A stretch of DNA of 64,000 nucleotides from Deltaproteobacteria bacterium (lineage in GTDB: Bacteria; Myxococcota_A; UBA9042): contig JACKFC010000021.1 of the NCBI GenBank assembly GCA_020632665.1, forward strand, positions 16,270 to 80,269. The letters run 5' to 3'. Below are positions 15,927 through 24,650 of this stretch, piece after piece (the stretch's first letter is position 1; the number at the start of each line of letters is the position of its first letter). A model generated the notes under the pieces. That model was not told the DNA's origin. It was given only the letters and a program-made list of their open reading frames with translations, and made no database searches. The position numbers and the translations under genes are program-made.

Positions 15927-18900
15927 AGCCGCTTCGCTTGGTCCTGCAGGCCTTCGGCCCCTACGCGGGCACCACCGAGCTCGACCTCCGTCCGCTCGAC
16001 GGCCAACCGCTCTTCCTCATCCACGGCCCGACCGGCGGCGGCAAGACGGCGCTGCTCGACGCGATGTGCTTCGCCCTCTTCGGCACGACCTCCGGCGCCG
16101 AGCGGACCGGCAGCGACCTGCGCAGCGCCTTCGCCGCGCCGGAGGTCTTGACCCGGGTCACCTTCGATTTCGCCCATGGCAGCCGCCGGCTGCGTGTGGT
16201 CCGCGAGCCGCAGCAGGAGCGGCCGAAGAGCCGCGGCGAGGGGATGACCAACCACAGCGCGACGGCGTGGCTCTGGGATCGCAGCGCGGTCGATCCGGCC
16301 GACGACGCGGCCGAAGGGGTCTTGTTGGCCGAGAAGGTCAGCGCCGTCGGTGAGGAGGTGACCCGGATCTTGGGCTTCTCCGACGCGCAATTCCGCCAGA
16401 TCGTGGTCTTGCCGCAGGGCCGGTTCCGTGAGTTCCTGACCGCGAAATCCGACGAGAAGCAGCAGATCCTCGAGGCGCTCTTCGACACCACGCTCTACAA
16501 GCGGATCGAGGACCTGCTCAGCCGGCGCGAGCTCGACCTCACTCACGCCCTTCGCGACGACTTGGCCAAGCTCGCGGGCATCCTCGAAGGCGTCGGCGTC
16601 AGCGACCAGCCGATGCTGCAGCAGGCGTTGCAGCAGGCGGCCGAGGCGTTGCTGACGCAGGAGGACGCGCAACCCGCCCTGCAGGCGGCGGCCAACGCCG
16701 CAGCGGTCGCCCACCAGGCCGCCGTCGAAGGCAATCGCTTGGTCGAGGCGCACGAGCGCGCGGTGGAGCAGCACGCCCGGCTCGCGCAGGCCAGCGCTGC
16801 GATCGACCAGCTCCGCGCGCGCCTCGTGGTGGCGGGCAAGGCGCGCGCGTTGCCGGCGTTGCAGCAGACGCAGCAGGAGCGGACGCGGCTCGCCCGCCGG
16901 GCCGCCGAGTCGGCCGAACAGGCCCAGCGTCGGCTGGCCGACGCCACAGAAGCCGAGAGCCAGGCCCGCAGCCGCCTCGCGACCGAGCAATCCGCCGAGC
17001 GGGAGCAGGCCCGTGCCGACGCCGTGCGCCAGGTGCACGAACTCGAGGCCCTGCAGCAGCCGGTCAGCGCGTTGGCCGGGTTGGTGGCCGCGTCGAACGA
17101 GGCCGCTGCTCAGCGAGAGCAGGCGGCGCGTCGGAAGCAGGAGGCGGTCGCCGCCGTCGAGGGATTGGAGCAGCGCGAGGCCACGCTCGCGGCGAAGCAC
17201 GGTGAGCTGCAGGACGCGGCGGCGGCGCACGAGCGGTCCAAGGCGGCCGTGGAGCGCGCCCAGCAGCGCTTGGACCGGGCGATGGCGCGCGATACGGCGC
17301 GCGGCGCGGCGTCGCAGCACGAACGCGAGGCCGAGGAGGCGGCGGCCCGGGTCGAGAAGCAGGAAGAGGCGGCAGATGCAGCCCGCCGCGCTGAGAAGTC
17401 GCTGCGCGTGCGCTGGCACACCGGCCAGGCGGCGATCCTCGCGCGCGAGCTGGAAGATGGCCTGCCCTGTGCGGTCTGTGGCAGCGTCGAGCACCCCTCG
17501 CCGGCGCAGGCGCCCGAAGATCTGCCGACGCCGGAGGCGCTCGAGGCCGCCGAGCGGGTGGTCGCAGAGTCGGAGCGGCTGCTCGCGCAGCTGCGGACCC
17601 AGCACGTGCGGTTGACCGACATGGCCAGCGGCTGCAGCACCAAGGCGGCGGAGATCGCTGCCGAGCTCGGCGACGACGGCGAACTCCCCTTCGACCGCTT
17701 CCGCCAAGCGCACGCCTCCGCCAAAGAAGAGCTGAAGGCCTGCGCCGCGCGGGCTGCAGAGGCCACGACGGTAGGCACCGCGTTGCAGCAGGTCCGCGCC
17801 GCGCTCCCCGCCGGCCGCGCCGAGCGCGACGCGGCGCAGCAGGCGACCGCCTCCGCAGAGCAACAGGCCGCGCTGGCGCAAGCGGCGGCCGAGCAGGCCC
17901 TGCAGCGGGTCCCCGAAGCGCTGCGGCCGGCCGGCGCGTGGCAGCGCGCCGTGGCCGAGGCCAGGACGCGGCGAGATCAGGCGCACGGTGCGCTGCAGCA
18001 GGCGCAGGACGCGGCCTCGACCGCGGCGCAGGCGCTGGCGCAGGCAAGCGAGGCGGCCCGGGCGGCTCTCGCACAGCGCACCGAACGCGCGGCCGAGGCC
18101 GACGCGGCGGCCTCGAGCTTCGATGCGGAGCGCGCCAACGCTGGCCTGCAGGACGACGCCGCGCTGGCGCAGGCCCTCGCCGACCTCGCCGCCGAGGCGT
18201 CGCTGCAGGAGAAAGTGCGCCGGCACGACGCCGAGTTGGCCGAGGCCAAGGGCGCGGTCGCGGCGACGGAAGCGGCACGCGGAGATCGCCAAGCGGTCGC
18301 CTTGGACGCTCTGGCGGATGCTGTGCGTGACGCCGAGGCCGCGCGTTCGCGGGGCGAGGCCGCGGTGGCCAGCGCGCGGTCGCGGCGCGAGCAGCTCGCC
18401 GACGCCAAGCGGCGTCACGACGCGCTGGCCGAGCAGATCGCCGAGACGCGCGCGACCTACGCCATGGTCGCCGACGTGGCGCGGGCCGCCAAGGGACAGA
18501 ACGGCCTGCGCATCTCGTTGCAGCGCTTCGTCCTCGCGGCCTTGCTCGACGACGTCTTGCGCTACGCCTCCGAGCGCCTCGGCAAGATGAGCAGCGGACG
18601 GTACCGCTTGGTGCGGCGCGAGGACGCGGCGAACAAGGTCTCGGCCGGAGGGCTCGATCTGCTGGTCGAGGACGCCTACAGCGGCGACAGCCGCTCGGTC
18701 GCGACGCTCTCCGGTGGCGAGAGCTTCATGGCGGCGCTGGCGCTCTCGTTGGGGCTCTCCGACGTCGTCCAGGCGCTCTCGGGCGGGGTGCGGATCGACG
18801 CGCTCTTCGTCGACGAAGGCTTCGGCACGCTCGACGGTGAGGCGCTCGAGCGGGCGCTCGACCAGCTGCTCGGCCTGCGCGATGGCGGGCGCATGGTCGG

Positions 18901-19009
18901 GATCATCTCGCACGTCAGCGAGCTGCGGCAGCGCATCGGCAGCCGGGTCGAGGTCTTGCCGAGCGAGCGCGGTAGCGCGGTGCGGGTGCATGTCGGGGAT
19001 GGTGCGTGA
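15923..19009 (+). CDS. sbcC: Exonuclease subunit SbcC (Rad50 family)
   Basis: 1028 residues. The N-terminal ATPase half has FGPYAGTTELDL and the Walker A loop HGPTGGGKTALLDAM. Two long Ala/Gln/Glu-rich coiled coils flank a zinc hook, CAVCGSVEHPSP, near residue 515. The C-terminal half has the ABC signature LSGGESFMAAL, Walker B ALFVDEGFGTLD, and a final VEVLPSE. The length and symmetry are normal for SbcC. The coiled coils are unusually Ala/Arg-rich, in line with the genome's high GC. It is co-translated with sbcD and works as the DNA-tethering, ATP-driven partner of the nuclease. Confidence 0.96.
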   Translation: MKPLRLVLQAFGPYAGTTELDLRPLDGQPLFLIHGPTGGGKTALLDAMCFALFGTTSGAERTGSDLRSAFAAPEVLTRVTFDFAHGSRRLRVVREPQQERPKSRGEGMTNHSATAWLWDRSAVDPADDAAEGVLLAEKVSAVGEEVTRILGFSDAQFRQIVVLPQGRFREFLTAKSDEKQQILEALFDTTLYKRIEDLLSRRELDLTHALRDDLAKLAGILEGVGVSDQPMLQQALQQAAEALLTQEDAQPALQAAANAAAVAHQAAVEGNRLVEAHERAVEQHARLAQASAAIDQLRARLVVAGKARALPALQQTQQERTRLARRAAESAEQAQRRLADATEAESQARSRLATEQSAEREQARADAVRQVHELEALQQPVSALAGLVAASNEAAAQREQAARRKQEAVAAVEGLEQREATLAAKHGELQDAAAAHERSKAAVERAQQRLDRAMARDTARGAASQHEREAEEAAARVEKQEEAADAARRAEKSLRVRWHTGQAAILARELEDGLPCAVCGSVEHPSPAQAPEDLPTPEALEAAERVVAESERLLAQLRTQHVRLTDMASGCSTKAAEIAAELGDDGELPFDRFRQAHASAKEELKACAARAAEATTVGTALQQVRAALPAGRAERDAAQQATASAEQQAALAQAAAEQALQRVPEALRPAGAWQRAVAEARTRRDQAHGALQQAQDAASTAAQALAQASEAARAALAQRTERAAEADAAASSFDAERANAGLQDDAALAQALADLAAEASLQEKVRRHDAELAEAKGAVAATEAARGDRQAVALDALADAVRDAEAARSRGEAAVASARSRREQLADAKRRHDALAEQIAETRATYAMVADVARAAKGQNGLRISLQRFVLAALLDDVLRYASERLGKMSSGRYRLVRREDAANKVSAGGLDLLVEDAYSGDSRSVATLSGGESFMAALALSLGLSDVVQALSGGVRIDALFVDEGFGTLDGEALERALDQLLGLRDGGRMVGIISHVSELRQRIGSRVEVLPSERGSAVRVHVGDGA

Positions 19010-19197
19010 CGGAGTTTCGAGCACCGAGCCTCTGATCGGCGACGCAGCGATTGGGGTCGGCAATCGGACATTGACTGCCGAATCGCACGCGTGGCACGTT
19101 GAAACGACCAACGAGACCGTCCCGATCCGCGGACCAATTGCCCGCGCGTACCGGACGTTCCGACCGCGGCGAACGCCGTACACGAGCCGAGGAGAGG

Positions 19198-20706
19198 GTG
19201 CAGGAGCGCTTCTGCCCGCGCTGCGACGTCGACCTCGATTTGCCGCGTTGTCCGGCGGACGGGGTGGTCACGCTTCGCCTCGTGCCTGCAGAGCATTGCG
19301 TCCGGCTCGGCGCCGGCGACAAGGTCGGTGGGTTCACGCTCTTGCGGCAGCTCGGTGCCGGAGGTCACGGTGCGGTCTGGGCGGCGCGGCCGGCGTCGGG
19401 GATCGGCGAAGTCGCAGTCAAGGTGCTGCATCCCGATGGCGCCGACCGCGACGCGTTACGGCGCTTCTTCCGCGAGGCGGAGATTGGCGCCCGGTTGCGC
19501 CATCCATCGACGGTGCGGGTCTTCGAGGCCGGCCAGCACGCCGGCGGCGCGGTCTGGCTCGCGATGGAGCTCCTGCACGGCCATACGCTCGAGGCCGAGC
19601 TGGGACGCCTGGCGGACGTCGGCGGCGTGCTCGGGCCCGATCGTGCCGTCGCGCTTTTCGGCGGTGTGCTCGCCGCCTTGGCCGAGGCCCACGCGCTCGG
19701 CGTGATCCATCGTGATGTGAAGACGCGGAACCTCATGCTCGTCGGCGAAGGTGGGGAGGAGCGGCTGAAGCTGCTCGACTTCGGCGTGGCGCGGCTGGTC
19801 GACCTGACGATGACCGACGCCGGCAAGGTCATCGGCACCGCCGCGACGATGAGTCCGGAGCAGTGCCGTGGTGAAGAGGTCGACGCGCGGAGCGATCTCT
19901 ACGCCGTCGGCGTGGTGCTCTTCCGTAGCTTGGCGGGGCGGTGGCCGTTCGGCGGGGCCGACCCCTTGACGACGATGTACGGCCATGTGAACGCGCCCGC
20001 GCCAGATCTGCAGGTTGCGGCGCTCCAGCCGATATCTCCGGAGTTGGCCGCCGTGGTGATGCGGTCGCTGGCGAAGGACCCGGCTGCTCGCTTCGCCGGC
20101 GCGGAGGCGATGCGGTCGGCGCTCGAAAGCGCGAATCTCGCGTCGGGGCAAAGCCCTTCGACCGTCAAGAACCTACGCGCGCCAAGGCCCGAGACGCCTC
20201 GATTCGGAGCGCGTCGCCGTCGCGCCTGGGCTTGGGCGACCGTCGGCGCGGCCGTCGCCACGGCCGCCGTCGCCACGTTCGGGCCCTCCGAGCCGGACGC
20301 CGCCTCGGGAGGTGGCGTACAGTCGTTGGCGGAGCCGCATGCGACGACGGCGCGCCGCGCCGCGCCCTCGGTGCCGGCCGTGCCGACCCCTGCTGTCGCT
20401 GCTCCAGTCGCCGCTGCTGTCGCCGCCCCAGTCGCCGCTGCAGTCGCCGCTCCAGTCGCTGCTCCGGTCGCCGCCGCCGCACGAGCGCCCGAGCCTCGGC
20501 ACGCCCCGCCGTCGAAGCGGCGACGCTTGGCACGCAACCTGCAATCCCGAGAAGCAAACGAGCGCGCGGGTGGGGCGGCGGCTGAGCCACTTCCTTCCGC
20601 GGCCCTGCGTGCTGCTTCGCCGACCCCCACTGCCCCCAAGTTGCCGTCGGAGGCGACCAAGGCAACAGCGACCGAGGTGATTGAGATGGAACTGCCGGAT
20701 GATTGA
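19198..20706 (+). CDS. Membrane-anchored Ser/Thr protein kinase with N-terminal zinc ribbon
   Basis: 502 residues from a GTG at 19198 preceded by GAGGAGAGG; an in-frame TTG at 19099 is the alternative start. The N-terminus carries a three-cysteine ribbon (FCPRCDVDLDLPRC). The kinase domain follows: LGAGGHGAVW, VAVKVL, HRDVKTRNLML (Thr replaces the usual Pro), LLDFGVARL and TMSPEQCRG. A transmembrane helix lies around 344-363 (WATVGAAVATAAVATFG), and the outer part has AAPVAA-type repeats. The unusual order puts the kinase inside and a low-complexity tail outside. It opens a five-gene run with overlapping ends that includes an FHA regulator, the expected reader of its phosphothreonine marks. 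Confidence 0.9.
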   Translation: MQERFCPRCDVDLDLPRCPADGVVTLRLVPAEHCVRLGAGDKVGGFTLLRQLGAGGHGAVWAARPASGIGEVAVKVLHPDGADRDALRRFFREAEIGARLRHPSTVRVFEAGQHAGGAVWLAMELLHGHTLEAELGRLADVGGVLGPDRAVALFGGVLAALAEAHALGVIHRDVKTRNLMLVGEGGEERLKLLDFGVARLVDLTMTDAGKVIGTAATMSPEQCRGEEVDARSDLYAVGVVLFRSLAGRWPFGGADPLTTMYGHVNAPAPDLQVAALQPISPELAAVVMRSLAKDPAARFAGAEAMRSALESANLASGQSPSTVKNLRAPRPETPRFGARRRRAWAWATVGAAVATAAVATFGPSEPDAASGGGVQSLAEPHATTARRAAPSVPAVPTPAVAAPVAAAVAAPVAAAVAAPVAAPVAAAARAPEPRHAPPSKRRRLARNLQSREANERAGGAAAEPLPSAALRAASPTPTAPKLPSEATKATATEVIEMELPDD

Positions 20707-21421
20707 GGTTGGCGGGTACAGGTGGCTGGCAGTCGCTGTGGCGATTGGCGCGGCGATGACGACGTCGACCGGCCGCGTGCACGAGGCGACGGCGCAGACG
20801 CCCGCAGCCGGCCGATCTGCGGCATTGGGCGCGGCGCTCTCCCATCGCGCTACGGTCGCCTATCGCGAAGGGAGGTACGCCGAGGCGGCGAAGCTGTACC
20901 GCGCGGCCTATGCAGCGGCTCCAGCGCATATCGACCTGCTCTACGGCGTTGGACGCGCCGAGCAACGGGCCGGCAACTGCGATGAGGCCCTGGCTGCGAT
21001 CACGCGCCTCGAGGCTGCGTTGCCCGTCGTGCACAAGCTTCGGGCCCGCTGTGCCAGGGTACGCATGGCCTGCGGAGGTTCGGCCGGAGGCATCGCGCTC
21101 CCGAGCGCGGTCACCGGCCACGATGACGACGACCACGTCCTCGGCATCCACTCCGTCGTCGATCGTGCCGTAGCTCCGGGCGGCTCGGCCCCCCCGGGGT
21201 GGGCATTGCCGACGACGATCGGACTCGCAGCGACCGGGGCCGGCGCATGGATCTGGGCGGCGATCCGCACCGTCGAGCTCGACGCCCAGGTCGGACGGCT
21301 CGATGGAGCTACGGCGGCACGGAAGCAGCGGGACATCAACGTCATCTCCGGCGTTGCCGTCGGCACGCTCAGCCTCGCGGCTTCGGGCGTGATCTGGATG
21401 CTCCTGTCAGGAGGCGGTTGA
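20699..21421 (+). CDS. Exported TPR-like protein with C-terminal membrane helices
   Basis: 240 residues. The ATG at 20699 lies inside the end of the kinase gene. The N-terminal signal (WLAVAVAIGAAMTTSTG, likely cut near ATA-QT) is followed by a TPR-like helical pair (SHRATVAYREGRYAEAAKLY, AEQRAGNCDEALAAI) at about 45-105. Two hydrophobic segments come near the end (LPTTIGLAATGAGAWIWAAI and ISGVAVGTLSLAASGVIWML). This layout is common in proteins encoded next to myxobacterial kinases and is probably a membrane-bound partner. A specific function is not recognisable. Confidence 0.7.
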   Translation: MIEVGGYRWLAVAVAIGAAMTTSTGRVHEATAQTPAAGRSAALGAALSHRATVAYREGRYAEAAKLYRAAYAAAPAHIDLLYGVGRAEQRAGNCDEALAAITRLEAALPVVHKLRARCARVRMACGGSAGGIALPSAVTGHDDDDHVLGIHSVVDRAVAPGGSAPPGWALPTTIGLAATGAGAWIWAAIRTVELDAQVGRLDGATAARKQRDINVISGVAVGTLSLAASGVIWMLLSGGG

Positions 21422-22911
21422 TGCAGACGACGCCGAAGATGTCTGTGCAGCCCGAGCTGCTCCGCGGTCAGCACGGCCTGGACTGGCGGCTGCACATCGT
21501 CCGCTCGGGCGATCCGCATCAGGTCGGCCGCGTGCTCAACCTCCGCAACGAGGAGCATGCCTGGCTGATCGGCCGCGCCTATGACGAGGACGTCCCGGGG
21601 CTGCGCTTCCACGACGGCATGATGTCACGCGAGCATCTCCGCTTGCTCGTGCGTGGCGGCGCGAGCGAGACGGTCGGCATCGAAGACCTCGCGAGCACCA
21701 ACGGCACCTGGTGCGATGGCCGCACGGCGGTGCGGTGCGAAGCGCGCAGCGGGACCGTGCTCCGCTTTGGCGAGACGCTCACGGTCCTGGAGGCCGACGC
21801 CGGCCGGGCGGTCGAGTATGCCGCCCCGACGGTAGAGATCCCCGGCCGCAGCGAGTGCGCGCGACGGGTCCGGCTCGCCCTCGCCAACGCCGCCGCGGCG
21901 GTGGCCTCGACGCAGGCGCCGCTCGCGGTCCTCATCGTCGGCGAGACCGGCGTCGGCAAAGAGTTCGCCGCGAGCGAGTTCCACCGCCGCACAGGACGCA
22001 GCGGCCCGCTGATCCGGGTCAACGTCGCCGCGCTGCCCGACACCCTCTTCGAGGCCGAGCTCTTCGGTGCTGCAGCCGGCGCCTACACCGGCGCGCAGAA
22101 GCCACGGCGCGGCCGCATCTTGGAGGCCGATGGCGGCACGCTGGTGCTCGACGAGGTCGGCGAGCTTCCACTACAGCAACAGGCCAAGCTGCTCCGGGTG
22201 CTGGAGGAGGCGCGCATCCGGCCGCTCGGCGCGACGACCGACAGCCGTGTCGATGTCCGTTTCGTCGCTTCGACCAACGCAGATCTGGACGCGCTCTGCG
22301 CCGCCGGCCGCTTTCGCGCCGACCTGCTCGCCCGCCTGCGTGGTGCCGAGGTGGTGCTGCCACCGCTGCGCGAACGACGTGCCGACCTCTTCGATCTCGC
22401 CGACGCCCTGGTTCCGCTCGCTCCGACGCTCGCGCCCGCCCGAAACGCCGAGGCGAAGACGTCCTCCTGGCGTGACGCCCTCCCGGTCGAGCTGGCCGAG
22501 GCGATGTTGTTGCGTCCCTGGCGCTTCAACCTCCGCGAGCTGCGCGCGGTGCTGCTCGAGCTGCAGCGCCTGCTCGGCGACGACGAGGCCTTGCACCGTT
22601 GGCTCGAGAGTTGGCGCGGCGAAGATCGCCTCGCCGGCGAGTCTTCTCTGTCGCCCGTCGGATCTGGAGCCCAACCCCGCGCCCTGTCGCCCCTCGGCGT
22701 GCGCGCGACGGCACCAGATTCGAGCTGGCCGCCACGCCGCCGCCGTGCCCCGCCGGCCCACCGTATGCGCGCCCTGCTGCAAGAGAGCGGTGGCAACGTC
22801 GAGGAGATGGCCCGCCGCCTCGACTGCGCGCGGCGGCAGGTCTACCGCTGGCTCGAGGCAGCCGGGATCGAACATGCGGAGCTCGAAGCGGCCCGCAATG
22901 AGGAGCCGTGA
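21421..22911 (+). CDS. FHA-domain sigma-54-dependent transcriptional activator
   Basis: 496 residues, ATG at 21421 directly at the stop of the previous gene. Residues about 45-125 form an FHA phosphothreonine-binding domain (LIGRAYDEDVPG, MMSREHLRLL, DLASTNGTW). Residues about 145-400 are the AAA+ domain of sigma-54 activators: Walker A VGETGVGKE, the sigma-54 contact loop GAYTGA, Walker B LVLDEVGELPL, FRADLLARLRG and PPLRERRADLF, and WRFNLRELRAVL. The end is a Fis-type helix-turn-helix (GNVEEMARRLDCARRQVYRW). The FHA sensor in place of a receiver means control by Ser/Thr phosphorylation, presumably by the kinase two genes upstream. Candidate targets are the -24/-12 promoters at 26362 and 35969. 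Confidence 0.95.
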   Translation: MQTTPKMSVQPELLRGQHGLDWRLHIVRSGDPHQVGRVLNLRNEEHAWLIGRAYDEDVPGLRFHDGMMSREHLRLLVRGGASETVGIEDLASTNGTWCDGRTAVRCEARSGTVLRFGETLTVLEADAGRAVEYAAPTVEIPGRSECARRVRLALANAAAAVASTQAPLAVLIVGETGVGKEFAASEFHRRTGRSGPLIRVNVAALPDTLFEAELFGAAAGAYTGAQKPRRGRILEADGGTLVLDEVGELPLQQQAKLLRVLEEARIRPLGATTDSRVDVRFVASTNADLDALCAAGRFRADLLARLRGAEVVLPPLRERRADLFDLADALVPLAPTLAPARNAEAKTSSWRDALPVELAEAMLLRPWRFNLRELRAVLLELQRLLGDDEALHRWLESWRGEDRLAGESSLSPVGSGAQPRALSPLGVRATAPDSSWPPRRRRAPPAHRMRALLQESGGNVEEMARRLDCARRQVYRWLEAAGIEHAELEAARNEEP

Positions 22912-24650
22912 TGCGAAGCGTCCGTTGGTCGATTGGCTCGACCCTCGCCCTCTGTGTCCTCTTCGTCTCGGCGTGTTTCCGCGACCCCGATGACGTCGGC
23001 GATCGCTTCTCCGACGCCCTGGGCGACGGCAAGGCCGGCATCCTCGGTCCGCAGGAATGCGAGGACGACAACCCCTGCACCGAAGACCGCTCCGCGGCCG
23101 GGGTCGGCTGCCTGCACCTGCCCGTCGCGGCGACGCCGTGCGCCGACGCCCAGCCTTGCATGTGGCAGCCGAGCTGTGTCGACGGGGAATGCAAGGGGAC
23201 TCCCCGCCTCTTCGACAAATCACTCGCGCTCTCCAGCAAGGTCGACACCGTCGCCGCCGCCGCCGAGCTGCCGAACGGCGACTTGTTGCTGGTCGGGCAC
23301 GCGCACATGGAGGGCATCGCCGGTGGCTACAACCGCCCCTTCCTGCTGCACGAGCACGGCGACGGCGAGCAGGCCGATCCGAAGCAGAAGTTCGGCCTCT
23401 CCTGGCTCGACAACGGCACCAGCCCCGAGGTGGCGCTGAACGTGCAGGTCTACGGTCTGGTGCAGATGCCGAGCGTGCCGGGCGGCCCGGTCTGGGCGAC
23501 GGTCGGAGACACCCGCGAGGTCCTCGAGGGCGCGAAGATGCACGCCTACCTTCGCACGTTCACCGTCGAGGCGGGCGTCAAGAGCCACGTCGAACCCTCG
23601 GGCATCGGCGACAATACGACGTTCTTCGCCGCGGCGACGGCCTCGACCGGCGCGGTGCTCGCGGTCGGCTTCCGCGATCAGAGCGCGACGGACAAACCCG
23701 ACATGACGGCGCTGGCCTGCCGCTTCTTCCCCGACGCCACGTTCAACAACTGCCTGCTGGTGCCGCCGAGCGAAGCCGCCGGCGGGGCCGACTTCGTTCA
23801 CGGCCAGCTGCACGCGGTGGTCGCGGTGCCGGGCCCAACCGAGCGCTGGGTCGTGGGTGGGACGCGCGCGAAGACCGAGAGCTTCGAATACTGGGACGGC
23901 AAGCCGAATCCGCACGTCGGCATCGGCAGCGCCGGCGGGCTGTGGCTCGCCGCGATCGACGGTCCGCCGGCGAAGCTGGCGTGGCAGAAGCTGATCAAGC
24001 CGGCCGGCGAATGGCCCGCCGCCAACGTCCGCAACCTGACGATGCTCGACGACCAGACCGTGCTGGTCTACGGCGTCCTCGGCAAGCCGGACCACCTCTC
24101 CGGCCAGGGTTGGCGTGCGCCCTACGGCGGTGAGGGCGAGAACTGGCTGCTGCGGGTGCGCGTGAGCGACGGAGCGGTGCTCGCCGAGCGTCGCATCCAG
24201 TTCCCCGGTTGGTCCGGGCGCGCGACCGTCCTCGGCGATCGCATCGTGGTGCACCAGAACCAGAGCGTCGAGAACGGCGACGCGCAGCTCTACTTCTTCG
24301 ACAAGGGCTTCGAATTGCTCGGTAGCGCCTCGCTGCCGACCTGCGTGCCCGAGGCGATGGTGCCCCTCGCCAACGGCGACCTCTTGCTCGCCGGACGACG
24401 CCCGAGCAGCGGCTCCGACCCGGGCGACGCCCAGTGGGTCCGCGTCGATCCCCTCGGCTCGCTGGTCTGCGAGCCTGGCAGCAAATGCCCGCTCAACAGC
24501 CTGCTCGGCTGCGACGACGGCGATCCGTGCACCGTCGATGTGTGCGACGCTGCCGCTGGCTGCCAGCACGACAAGCAGCCCGACGGCGTCGTCTGCGCCC
24601 CTGGCAAGGTTTGCGGAGCCGCAGGCTGCGCGACGAAGTCGTCGCCATGA
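22911..24650 (+). CDS. Cysteine-repeat lipoprotein with propeller-like middle
   Basis: 579 residues. The ATG at 22911 overlaps the activator stop (TGATG). The lipobox is LCVLFVSAC. Near residue 45 comes a cysteine unit (ECEDDNPCTEDRSAAGVGC) and at the end another (GCDDGDPCTVDVCDAAAGC), the CDDGxxCTxDxC repeats common on myxobacterial surface proteins. Between them is a region of about 430 residues with repeated short strands (AAELPNGDLLLVGHAHMEG, VPLANGDLLLAGRRP) typical of a beta-propeller. It is probably anchored to the outer membrane. It sits in the kinase/FHA operon, so expression is likely linked to that regulator. Confidence 0.75.
   Translation: MRSVRWSIGSTLALCVLFVSACFRDPDDVGDRFSDALGDGKAGILGPQECEDDNPCTEDRSAAGVGCLHLPVAATPCADAQPCMWQPSCVDGECKGTPRLFDKSLALSSKVDTVAAAAELPNGDLLLVGHAHMEGIAGGYNRPFLLHEHGDGEQADPKQKFGLSWLDNGTSPEVALNVQVYGLVQMPSVPGGPVWATVGDTREVLEGAKMHAYLRTFTVEAGVKSHVEPSGIGDNTTFFAAATASTGAVLAVGFRDQSATDKPDMTALACRFFPDATFNNCLLVPPSEAAGGADFVHGQLHAVVAVPGPTERWVVGGTRAKTESFEYWDGKPNPHVGIGSAGGLWLAAIDGPPAKLAWQKLIKPAGEWPAANVRNLTMLDDQTVLVYGVLGKPDHLSGQGWRAPYGGEGENWLLRVRVSDGAVLAERRIQFPGWSGRATVLGDRIVVHQNQSVENGDAQLYFFDKGFELLGSASLPTCVPEAMVPLANGDLLLAGRRPSSGSDPGDAQWVRVDPLGSLVCEPGSKCPLNSLLGCDDGDPCTVDVCDAAAGCQHDKQPDGVVCAPGKVCGAAGCATKSSP

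Noticed and set aside
19085..19105. Sigma-54 promoter before the kinase at 19198
   Set aside because: TGGCACG is present, but the -12 GC at the right spacing is not (AACGA instead of TTGCW).
15719..19183. 1154-codon open frame on the minus strand
   Set aside because: Antisense to sbcC and its flanks; no ribosome site or motif.
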